The notes under the pieces are model-generated. The model saw only the letters and a program-made list of their open reading frames with translations, was not told the DNA's origin and did no database searches. Positions 1-5,016 of a stretch of DNA of 6,203 nucleotides are shown piece after piece. Positions within the stretch are counted from its first letter, which is position 1, and every line of letters starts with the position of its first letter. Source of the stretch: Bifidobacterium breve (GTDB taxonomy: Bacteria > Actinomycetota > Actinomycetes > UBA12327); NCBI GenBank assembly GCA_943332445.1, contig CALQPL010000070.1:1-6203 (forward strand), given 5' to 3'. Both the position numbers and the translations under genes were made by a program.

Positions 1-705
1 GGGAACCAAGGACGGGTGTGCCGAGTGCGAGTGACGCTCGAGTTCGTACCCGCGGTTCAGGTGCCAGGTGGCTGGGTAGTTCAACATCGTGATGGCCACG
101 TCGTAGAGCGAGACATCACAATCGGTGCCCACGCCATCGCGACGGGCGGCGTGAACAGCTGCCAACAGCGTTAAAGCAGCGACATATCCACCAGAAAAGT
201 CCACCATCGACAAACCGGACTTGGTCGGTGGTCCGCCAGGCTCACCGGTGGCTTCCATCCAGCCAGCCAGACCTTGCAAGATGTAGTCGTAGCCAGGTTC
301 TTTGACCCGCGGCCCGGTCATACCAAAGCCGGAGAGGGAAACACAGACGATCTGTTTGTTGATGTGCTTGAGGTCGTCGTAGGTGATCTTGAGCTTGGCC
401 GGAACATCGCCGCGCAAGTTCGAATACACCACATCAGAGACTTTGACCAAGTCTTCAAATACTGCGCGACCTTCAGCAGTATTTAAATCCAATGACAGCG
501 AACGTTTGTTGCGGTTGAACGTTTCGAAAAAGAGTGAGTCTTCGCCTTCGGCATACGGTGGCACGTAACGACCAACGTCGCCCTTAGCGGCGGGGTCTTC
601 AATCTTGATGACATCGGCGCCAAGGTCTGCCAAGTGCACAGTCCCCCATGGCCCAGCACCGTATTGCTCAACGGCGATGATGCGAATGTCTTCAAGTGGC
701 TTCAT
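1..705 (-). CDS. CaiB/BaiF family (class III) CoA-transferase, N-terminal 235 residues, truncated by window edge
   Basis: Class III CoA-transferases move coenzyme A between organic acids through an aspartyl-CoA anhydride intermediate; they are cytosolic, intertwined dimers of about 380-400 residues. The frame is open from an ATG at 705 to base 1, giving 235 codons, about 60% of a full protein. Visible family features are the N-terminal block around EQYGAGPW (residues 13-20), LGADVIKIE (28-36), FNRNKRSL (63-70), SGFGMTGP (125-132) and GYDYILQGLAGWM (138-150). The segment SGLSMVDFSGGY (163-174) carries Asp169, which aligns with the catalytic aspartate of formyl-CoA transferase. The start overlaps the stop of the upstream oxidoreductase gene (TAATG, one base shared) and has a purine-rich Shine-Dalgarno sequence. 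The family is certain; the donor and acceptor acids are unknown. The genomic neighbours suggest CoA activation of a catabolic substrate. Confidence 0.93.
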   Translation of the reverse strand, partial: MKPLEDIRIIAVEQYGAGPWGTVHLADLGADVIKIEDPAAKGDVGRYVPPYAEGEDSLFFETFNRNKRSLSLDLNTAEGRAVFEDLVKVSDVVYSNLRGDVPAKLKITYDDLKHINKQIVCVSLSGFGMTGPRVKEPGYDYILQGLAGWMEATGEPGGPPTKSGLSMVDFSGGYVAALTLLAAVHAARRDGVGTDCDVSLYDVAITMLNYPATWHLNRGYELERHSHSAHPSLVP

Positions 706-1757
706 TAGGGCCGTACCCCTCCTTTGAGATCAGCGACAACGCCGATCAACTGCTGCTGGGCAGCGCGAGTTTGTTCCGGTGCTAAACCGTGCGTGGGAGG
801 CGAGAGCTTGACCGCATCCACAATGCCTTCGTAGGCCTTCAACGCATTGGCCACATCGTCAGCATTTCCACTGATGGTGAAGGCCGAAATCATCTCGTCG
901 GGCACGAGTTCGCCCAGTTTTTGCGCCGTGACGCCACCTTCACGGAACTTGGGGGCGATTTCGGCCTGCTGGGCACCAAAACCATGGAATTCAAAGAAGT
1001 CCGCGTAGGTGCGAACGGTGGAATAAAAGCCCACGACGCCGGCAGCCAATCGTCGAGCCTTGGTGGCGTCGTCATCGACTGCAGCAAGAGCTGAAACCAC
1101 GAGCTCGATGTCTTCGCGCTTGCGTCCCGCGCGATCCAAACCTTCAGTGATTGCTGGCAAGACTTGGCCCTGCACAAAAGCTGGTGAACACAGTTCGTGT
1201 GAAATCCAGCCATCGGCGATTTCACCAGCAGTGCGCACCATGACCGGGCCAACACCAGCGAGATAGATCGGAATCGAATCGCGTTCGCGGTGATAGGTGC
1301 GCTGGTAACCCTTGATCTTCATGTGTTCGTATTCGCCCTCGATGTCGATGGGCTCACCGGTGGAACACTGCTTGATGAATTCACGAATGATGTTGACGGT
1401 TTCACGAATATGAGCAACGGGCTTGCCCCACTGCGCGTTGTACCAATCTTCGTTGACGCGCTGCACTCCTGTGCCCAGGCCGAGAATGAACCGACCCTTG
1501 GACATTTCGTCCAGGTCCATGGCTTCAAGGGCGGTAATCATCGGAGCGCGCGTAAAGGCCAACGCAATCGCGGTTCCTACGCCAATAGTTGAGGTTCCAG
1601 CAGCCATCGCAGCCGCGGTAATCGTGGCACTGCGGTGCATTTCTGGTGCCCACACCACATCGGCACCAGCTGCCTCGGCTTGTTGTGAAACCTCAACGAT
1701 TTCTGCCAGAGATTCACCCCAGGGGGCAAACGTCAATCGCAAACTCGTGCTGCTCAT
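705..1757 (-). CDS. LLM-class (luciferase-like, flavin or F420-dependent) oxidoreductase
   Basis: A 350-residue bacterial-luciferase-fold (TIM barrel) protein, full length for single-chain LLM enzymes, which use FMN or F420 to oxidise or reduce small organic substrates in the cytosol. Visible features are the N-terminal strand LRLTFAPW (6-13), AEAAGADVVWAPE (27-39), GVGTAIALAFTRAPM (59-73, the barrel region that commonly contacts the cofactor), the signature ALEAMDLDEMSKGRFILGLG (76-95), then GTGVQRVNEDW (95-105), and IPIYLAGVGPVMVRTAGEIADGW (about 162-184) near the usual phosphate/cofactor site. The ATG start overlaps the MaoC stop by four bases (ATGA). No strong Shine-Dalgarno sequence precedes it, so translation probably depends on coupling. 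Many actinobacterial relatives are annotated as F420-dependent, but FMN versus F420 cannot be settled by reading. Substrate unknown; an oxidation step in the four-gene catabolic unit is likely. Confidence 0.9.
   Translation of the reverse strand: MSSTSLRLTFAPWGESLAEIVEVSQQAEAAGADVVWAPEMHRSATITAAAMAAGTSTIGVGTAIALAFTRAPMITALEAMDLDEMSKGRFILGLGTGVQRVNEDWYNAQWGKPVAHIRETVNIIREFIKQCSTGEPIDIEGEYEHMKIKGYQRTYHRERDSIPIYLAGVGPVMVRTAGEIADGWISHELCSPAFVQGQVLPAITEGLDRAGRKREDIELVVSALAAVDDDATKARRLAAGVVGFYSTVRTYADFFEFHGFGAQQAEIAPKFREGGVTAQKLGELVPDEMISAFTISGNADDVANALKAYEGIVDAVKLSPPTHGLAPEQTRAAQQQLIGVVADLKGGVRP
716..725 (-). promoter_or_regulatory. Shine-Dalgarno sequence of the CoA-transferase gene
   Basis: On the minus strand the bases read AAAGGAGGGG, ending 10 nt before the ATG at 705. 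The site lies inside the last codons of the oxidoreductase gene. It gives the CoA-transferase its own ribosome entry in addition to the TAATG coupling. Confidence 0.6.
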
Positions 1758-2293
1758 GCGCCGTGTTCGGCAGTCAGCGGTCCGTTCTTGGCCTGCGGGA
1801 AGTGGTTGTTGACCTCATCGGCGTGTGAACGCTTCCAGATCATGACGCTGCGCTTCCACGAGCACACTTCGTCGCCATCTTGGTTCAGGCCACGGGTAAT
1901 CATGGAAACAATGCCGGCGTAGGGGCGCGAAGCGGATTCGCGCTTGTCGGTGATGAACGATTCGGCATACAAGGTGTCGTTGACATACACCGGGTGAGTG
2001 AGCTTGATGTCAGTCATTGCCAGGTTCGCCATGGCGTTGTGGCTAATGTCGCTCACGGTCAATCCCAGGACCAAGGCGATGGTGAACCCAGAGTTGACGA
2101 TGACCTTGCCATCGGTGATGGGGTTGAACTTGGAGTAATGGGTGTTGAAGTGGTTCTGGTTGGTATTGAGCGTCAACATCGTGAACCACGAGTTGTCGGT
2201 CTCGAGAACCGTGCGGCCAATGGGGTGCTGGAAGGTGTCACCGATGACGAAGTCTTCGTAAAAACGCCCCATCACTGCGGGGTGAACGGTCAT
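1754..2293 (-). CDS. MaoC-family (hot-dog fold) acyl-CoA hydratase/dehydratase
   Basis: A 179-residue single hot-dog protein. The family adds water to, or removes it from, CoA thioesters such as enoyl-CoA or mesaconyl-CoA. Visible are FYEDFVIGDTF (11-21), ETDNSWFTMLTLN (31-43), the active-site loop N43-T-N45-Q-N-H48, VNSGFTIALVLGLTVSDIS (66-84), the strand region LTHPVYVNDTLYAES (98-112) and KRESASRPYAGIV (117-129). H48 and N45 match the His and Asn of the D-x-N-P-x-H loop of (R)-specific enoyl-CoA hydratases, but the catalytic Asp is Asn43. From memory, this pattern recurs in a branch near mesaconyl-CoA hydratases, so I place it there rather than calling it dead. The first ATG is preferred over Met8 because a strong GGGAGG lies 5 nt upstream. 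It overlaps the next gene by ATGA, so the two are co-translated. Exact substrate unknown. Confidence 0.88.
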   Translation of the reverse strand: MTVHPAVMGRFYEDFVIGDTFQHPIGRTVLETDNSWFTMLTLNTNQNHFNTHYSKFNPITDGKVIVNSGFTIALVLGLTVSDISHNAMANLAMTDIKLTHPVYVNDTLYAESFITDKRESASRPYAGIVSMITRGLNQDGDEVCSWKRSVMIWKRSHADEVNNHFPQAKNGPLTAEHGA

Positions 2294-2298
2294 GGATT

Positions 2299-2304
2299 CC
2301 TCCC
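2299..2304 (-). promoter_or_regulatory. Shine-Dalgarno sequence of the MaoC gene
   Basis: GGGAGG followed by AATCC and ATG on the minus strand. The 5-nt spacing fixes the start at 2293 rather than the in-frame ATG seven codons later. The right arm of an inverted repeat abuts this site directly. Confidence 0.8.
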
Positions 2305-2342
2305 AGGCACACGGGCACTGATTTACCCGATCTTGTGTGCCT
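2305..2342 (-). repeat. 8-bp perfect inverted repeat abutting the MaoC ribosome binding site
   Basis: On the plus strand AGGCACAC (2305-2312) and GTGTGCCT (2335-2342) are exact reverse complements, separated by 22 bp. In the minus-strand transcript a further GGG/CCC pairing (2326-2328 with 2313-2315) extends the stem on the loop side, with a 6-nt bulge on the 5' arm and a 10-nt loop. The 3' arm ends at 2305, immediately before GGGAGG. No U-run follows, so it is not an intrinsic terminator. It could be a 5' leader hairpin that affects ribosome access, a processing hairpin, or a DNA operator whose half-sites lie 30 bp apart centre to centre. The repeat is seen directly; the function is inferred. 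Confidence 0.55.
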
Positions 2343-2353
2343 ATTCTGCCGAG

Positions 2354-2397
2354 CCTGACCCAATCAACGCCCAGCGGGTCGCCGCGTGGCGGTCAGG
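2354..2397 (-). repeat. 7-bp inverted repeat just downstream of the VOC gene stop
   Basis: CCTGACC (2354-2360) and GGTCAGG (2391-2397) are exact reverse complements around a 30-bp GC-rich interior. The interior has a small nested GCC-GCGT-GGC hairpin at 2381-2390. In the transcript the structure begins 5 nt after the VOC stop codon. There is no following U-tract, so a Rho-independent terminator is not supported. It may protect or separate the VOC message from the downstream three-gene segment. Confidence 0.35.
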
Positions 2398-2402
2398 TGT
2401 TC

Positions 2403-3326
2403 CTAGGCGTCCAAAGGTCCGCGAAGTTCAAGGTCCAGACCGCCTGGAGTGGTGGCAAAAGCGGCATGTTCACGCTCACCGGTGATGCCATCAGCCTCCA
2501 CGAGCGAATACGTGTCGGCTCCCCCGGCCGCCAAGGCCTTCAGGGCTGAACTGACGTCTTCGACCCGCAGGCCTACGACCAGGCAGCCAGGCGCCAAGGG
2601 ACGACCAGCGATGGCCTTGCCGTCAGCGTCCTTGAACTCCAGGAGCTCAAAACGGGGCGGGTTGACCGCAGGACCACTCATCACCGACATCTTGATCGGC
2701 GCATGACGCGGCAACATCATGAATTCTGAAACAGCCGGGACATCAATCGGGAATTGCGACTTCAGATCAAGACCCACCACGTCGGTCCAAAAGGACGTTT
2801 CGGCATCAATGCCATCAATGCATCCCACGATGGAATGTAGTTCGGAGTGCAAACGCTGCGGATCGGATTCCAAAATGCTCGGCAAGCGACGATCAATGCC
2901 GACGAATACCAAGGGCAACTCATCGGGGCCCATGGCTTGCGCTTGTTGCAAGCTCACTGGTCCAAAGGTGTAGTCGGCAACCGGACCGACGACGTATCCC
3001 TGCTCTTTGGCAATGGCCACCGACTGGTGAATGTCGGTGGTGTAAATGTCGAGGGCGTGACCGCCGCGGTGAAAGTGTCCGCGATCTGGCATGGGCAACG
3101 ACGTGGTCACCAAACGCAACTGACCGGTTTCGGCGCCGGGCACTCCCATCACCAATTCATCAGCCGTTTCGAGGCCATACAGCGCCTGCGCAACGGCCCC
3201 GTCCAGGCTTCGACGGGTTTGCTCAACAAAACCAAAGGCGGTGAAAAAGGCCTGGGTTGCGGCTAAATCCGAGACTCCAACAACGGCGTGATCAACAACG
3301 ACTGTTCCAGGAATGCGTGTTGTCAC
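2403..3326 (-). CDS. Two-domain VOC (glyoxalase/bleomycin-resistance/dioxygenase fold) protein
   Basis: A 307-residue protein with two vicinal-oxygen-chelate domains, about residues 8-145 and 160-305. VOC proteins are usually metal-dependent lyases, isomerases or ring-cleaving dioxygenases. Domain 1 begins VVVDHAVVGVSDL (9-21, candidate ligand His13) and contains GGHALDIYTTD (88-98, His90). Domain 2 begins LHSIVGCIDGIDA (163-175, His164), then PRFELLEF (224-231, Glu227 or Glu230), CLVVGLRVED (248-257) and GLDLELRG (296-303, Glu300). The His normally found in the 'HIAF'-type strand of domain 2 is absent (Val251/Gly252), and domain 1 lacks an obvious C-terminal Glu (PLVFVGID, 138-145). Metal set and reaction therefore remain open. 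The start is GTG, supported by a Shine-Dalgarno sequence 8 nt upstream. It probably leads the catabolic unit, though a 109-bp structured gap separates it from the MaoC gene. Confidence 0.82.
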   Translation of the reverse strand: MTTRIPGTVVVDHAVVGVSDLAATQAFFTAFGFVEQTRRSLDGAVAQALYGLETADELVMGVPGAETGQLRLVTTSLPMPDRGHFHRGGHALDIYTTDIHQSVAIAKEQGYVVGPVADYTFGPVSLQQAQAMGPDELPLVFVGIDRRLPSILESDPQRLHSELHSIVGCIDGIDAETSFWTDVVGLDLKSQFPIDVPAVSEFMMLPRHAPIKMSVMSGPAVNPPRFELLEFKDADGKAIAGRPLAPGCLVVGLRVEDVSSALKALAAGGADTYSLVEADGITGEREHAAFATTPGGLDLELRGPLDA

Positions 3327-3334
3327 GGGGGAAG

Positions 3335-3340
3335 CTCCTC
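3335..3340 (-). promoter_or_regulatory. Shine-Dalgarno sequence deciding the GTG start of the VOC gene
   Basis: GAGGAG on the minus strand lies 8 nt before the GTG at 3326. No in-frame ATG near the N-terminus has comparable support. The start leaves a 60-bp gap to the DUF3040 stop, in which I see no convincing promoter or terminator, so read-through from DUF3040 is possible. Confidence 0.65.
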
Positions 3341-3386
3341 TGGGACTTAATCAATCTCGATGCCCAAGGGCGGGCCAAGCACAAAA

Positions 3387-3791
3387 CTACATGCCGTTGT
3401 CATCGCTGCGACGACGCCAGCGCTCTTCCATTCCATCCATGAACGATGCGTTGTTGCGCTTGGACTTCTTCTTGGACTTCGTCGGGTTCGGTCCGATGGC
3501 ACCTTCGACGGTGTCAGGAGTCTTGGGCTTGTCGCGCCATGCAACCACGTAGGTCACCGACAACAACATTTGAATGAAGCCAAGAACGCTGACGGGTTCA
3601 ATCTTGAACACCACGCCAACCAACAACAAACCAACACCGATGAGGAAGCCAATCGCGGCTAGTCCAAAACGTCGACGCACGCCACTGGCAAATCCAGAAC
3701 CACGCAATGTGGAAGCAAGCTTGGGGTCCTCGGCATACAAGGCACGTTCCATCTGCTCCAGCATGCGCTGCTCGTGGTCTGAAAGCGGCAC
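3387..3791 (-). CDS. DUF3040 family small membrane protein
   Basis: A 134-residue protein whose N-terminus PLSDHEQRMLEQMERALYAE (2-21), with the following DPKLAS (22-27), is the hallmark of the actinobacterial DUF3040 family; the family's function is unknown. Two hydrophobic segments follow, about residues 43-62 and 67-85, with a basic RRR turn (39-41) before the first, suggesting a two-helix inner-membrane protein with both ends in the cytoplasm. The C-terminal tail (about 87-134) is polar and highly basic (KSKKKSKR at 105-112, ERWRRR at 123-128) and likely disordered or nucleic-acid/lipid contacting. The GTG start has GGGAGG 5 nt upstream. From memory, DUF3040 genes often sit close to dinB and mraZ in actinobacteria, which fits dinB lying two genes upstream here. 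The family is confident; the role is unknown. Confidence 0.9.
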   Translation of the reverse strand: MPLSDHEQRMLEQMERALYAEDPKLASTLRGSGFASGVRRRFGLAAIGFLIGVGLLLVGVVFKIEPVSVLGFIQMLLSVTYVVAWRDKPKTPDTVEGAIGPNPTKSKKKSKRNNASFMDGMEERWRRRSDDNGM

Positions 3792-3796
3792 GAGCG

Positions 3797-3802
3797 CCTC
3801 CC
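3797..3802 (-). promoter_or_regulatory. Shine-Dalgarno sequence deciding the GTG start of the DUF3040 gene
   Basis: GGGAGG, spacer CGCTC, then GTG on the minus strand. The start agrees exactly with the conserved PLSDHEQ N-terminus of the family. The rest of the 118-bp gap to the PIN gene (3803-3909) holds a CTAG-TTTT-CTAG motif at 3824-3835 but no confident promoter or terminator. Confidence 0.7.
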
Positions 3803-3909
3803 GAAGTTGAGTTCTAATCCGGACTAGTTTTCTAGCCCTCAGATGGTGTCCTCAGGATAAAGGGTCTAGGCGTATTCGCGATAGTCGGAGGGCAAAGATT
3901 TACCCAATG

Positions 3910-4503
3910 TCACACCTTTAGTCCCCCGTCGCCCCTGACGATCCGGTCACTAAAGCCAGGCAAGGTCTGGCTGAGAACCTGTACGTAGCGCTGATAGGAC
4001 ATTTCGGGCCGCTGAAATTGGGCGGCGCGCTGCCTCAAGACCTGTCGCACTTCGCCCCGTAACCCCGCGGACATCGCGACCAGGAACGCATCCAGGGACT
4101 GGACCTGAATGCCATGAGGGGCCAAATCCCCGACCGGGAAGCCGCGGATGTCCTGGGTCAAGAGTGCGTCAGCGTGACCACAAATCGCGGCAGCAGCGTG
4201 CGGGTAGTCATCAGGATCTGGCCCAGTGAGGTCCTCCAACCATGGCGCGTAGTCCAGCGGGTCAATGCGGTACTGGGCAAAATATTGCGCAATGGCCACC
4301 CACTGAGACCGAGCTGCTTGCACTGACCGGTCGTGGCCCACCTTTTGCGCTCGACGAGCTACTACTCGAATGACTTCGTTGCGCAGGTAGTCAGTCCAGA
4401 GAACGTGGAAAAACCCTTCAGTCGCAAGGTAAAACAGCAGATCACTTTGATAGTAAGGAATGCATACATTCGTATCGGGATAGACCCGAAGGCGTGAATT
4501 CAC
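3910..4503 (-). CDS. PIN-domain ribonuclease toxin (VapC50-like) of a type II toxin-antitoxin pair
   Basis: PIN-domain toxins are Mg-dependent endoribonucleases that cut specific RNAs when their antitoxin is lost. This 197-residue protein starts YPDTNVCIPYY (8-18), giving the first acidic residue Asp10 with the usual T-N after it. Glu43 (in RNEVIR) follows, then PDDYPHAAAAI (97-107) with Asp98/Asp99, and LLTQDIRGF (114-122) with Asp118. The complete acidic set is present, so it should be catalytically competent. It is longer than classical VapC (about 130-145 residues): residues 140-197 form a helical extension like that of the VapC50-type branch. The start is GTG, sharing four bases (GTGA) with the antitoxin stop and with no strong Shine-Dalgarno sequence of its own, so toxin synthesis depends on antitoxin translation. 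RNA target unknown. Confidence 0.85.
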   Translation of the reverse strand: MNSRLRVYPDTNVCIPYYQSDLLFYLATEGFFHVLWTDYLRNEVIRVVARRAQKVGHDRSVQAARSQWVAIAQYFAQYRIDPLDYAPWLEDLTGPDPDDYPHAAAAICGHADALLTQDIRGFPVGDLAPHGIQVQSLDAFLVAMSAGLRGEVRQVLRQRAAQFQRPEMSYQRYVQVLSQTLPGFSDRIVRGDGGLKV

Positions 4504-4931
4504 TCAGTGAAAACGCCAGCATCTAGTGCTGACTGAGCGACTTCGGTCAAGGCCTTCTGCGCGTTCCCCCGCTGTTGACTAAAAAACAGAACATCCGCTG
4601 CCCGCAGTTTCTGATGACGGCTGTCCGGAAGTCGATGAGAGGGGATGCGACCTTGATTTATTAAGCGCTGAAGCATGGGCCGGCTGATGCCCAAAACTTT
4701 GGCGGCTTGGGCAGGAGTGAGTTCAGCGTCTTGAGTCAGGATCGACACCAGCTGTCCCTCAACAAATCCAGCAGTGACTTTGACAAGGGCGGCCAACAAC
4801 TCTCCACTCACCTGCACCGAGGTGTCACCTGCACGAAGGACCAGAGTCTGGTGAGAGCCAAGAACTCCAGCCAGCTCTCGCGCTGTGGCGACGTCCTGAA
4901 CATCCGGGGTGAAGGTGCTCGTGGCATGCAT
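4500..4931 (-). CDS. Excisionase-type winged-helix DNA-binding antitoxin (VapB50-like)
   Basis: A 143-residue protein placed directly before the PIN toxin. Residues 69-90 hold a helix-turn-helix (AELTPAQAAKVLGISRPMLQ at 69-88), continuing into a wing around INQGRIPSHRLPDSRHQKLR (91-110) and AADVLFF (111-117), the layout of Xis/MerR-like small winged-helix domains. The N-terminal part (1-65) is of unclear fold, and the last 25 residues likely bind and block the toxin. From memory, the pair matches the layout of M. tuberculosis Rv3750c (annotated as possible excisionase) and Rv3749c (VapC50). I chose the ATG at 4931 because AAGGAG lies 7 nt upstream. A longer frame reaching 5003 would translate through the promoter and operator-like repeats and is unlikely. 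It is probably an autorepressor through those repeats. Confidence 0.84.
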   Translation of the reverse strand: MHATSTFTPDVQDVATARELAGVLGSHQTLVLRAGDTSVQVSGELLAALVKVTAGFVEGQLVSILTQDAELTPAQAAKVLGISRPMLQRLINQGRIPSHRLPDSRHQKLRAADVLFFSQQRGNAQKALTEVAQSALDAGVFTE

Positions 4932-4938
4932 AACTGGG

Positions 4939-4944
4939 CTCCTT
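4939..4944 (-). promoter_or_regulatory. Shine-Dalgarno sequence fixing the antitoxin start
   Basis: AAGGAG on the minus strand with a 7-nt spacer to the ATG at 4931. Its fit and the promoter upstream rule in favour of this start over the more distal in-frame candidates up to 5003. Confidence 0.85.
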
Positions 4945-4951
4945 AGTGTTT

Positions 4952-4978
4952 TAACTGTAATAACTGCTCTAACTGTAA
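4952..4978 (-). repeat. Three tandem 9-bp repeats (operator candidate) over the toxin-antitoxin promoter
   Basis: Reading plus strand: TAACTGTAA (4952-4960), TAACTGCTC (4961-4969), TAACTGTAA (4970-4978). The outer copies are identical and the middle shares the TAACTG core. There is no spacer between copies, so the period is exactly 9 bp. Each perfect copy also has an imperfect dyad, T-n-A-C-n-G-T-n-A. The array covers the -10 box, the expected start point and the early leader. A degenerate fourth unit (5 of 9 matches) may lie at 4943-4951. This is a likely binding site for the adjacent winged-helix antitoxin. Confidence 0.75.
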
Positions 4979-5000
4979 CCCTAGTTCCCGACAGGGTCAA
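4972..5000 (-). promoter_or_regulatory. Sigma-70-type promoter of the toxin-antitoxin operon
   Basis: On the minus strand the -35 box TTGACC (5000-4995; 5 of 6 to consensus) is followed by a 17-bp spacer and the -10 box TACAGT (4977-4972; 4 of 6, with the conserved first A and last T). Transcription should start near 4964-4966, leaving a leader of about 33 nt that contains the Shine-Dalgarno site. The -10 box lies wholly inside the first 9-bp repeat, so a protein bound there would block RNA polymerase. It sits in the 85-bp gap after dinB, making the toxin-antitoxin operon independent of dinB. Confidence 0.75.
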
Positions 5001-5016
5001 CAAAGTAAGAGAGGCG

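Noticed and set aside
2313..2383. Promoter for the MaoC gene (TTGATT with CAGAAT or TAGGCA)
   Set aside because: The TTGATT/CAGAAT pair has only a 13-bp spacer and TAGGCA is a poor -10 box, so neither is convincing. Read-through from the VOC gene is as likely.
1880..2485. A 201-codon plus-strand open frame running across the MaoC gene, the gap and the start of the VOC gene's 3' end
   Set aside because: It is antisense to two clear protein families, its translation has no recognisable domain, and it crosses both inverted repeats. It is a by-product of codon bias on the opposite strand.
3345..3386. GC-rich GCCC/GGGC hairpin between the DUF3040 stop and the VOC gene as an intrinsic terminator
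   Set aside because: The loop would be only two bases or the stem only four, and no U-tract follows on the minus strand.
3347..3544. A minus-strand 65-codon open frame overlapping the end of the DUF3040 gene
   Set aside because: It is a shifted frame inside a gene with a clear family match, has low-complexity Arg/Ser/Pro content and no supporting ribosome binding site.
3803..3909. Possible promoter for DUF3040 or terminator for the toxin gene
   Set aside because: Boxes such as TTGCCC and TAGAAC can be picked out on the minus strand but not at acceptable spacing. CTAG-TTTT-CTAG (3824-3835) and the CCTCAG direct repeat are too short, and no stem with a U-run is present.
4932..5003. A 24-codon N-terminal extension of the antitoxin reaching a start at 5003
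   Set aside because: It would have to be translated from DNA upstream of the predicted transcript start and through the promoter and repeats. The ATG at 4931 has AAGGAG at ideal spacing.
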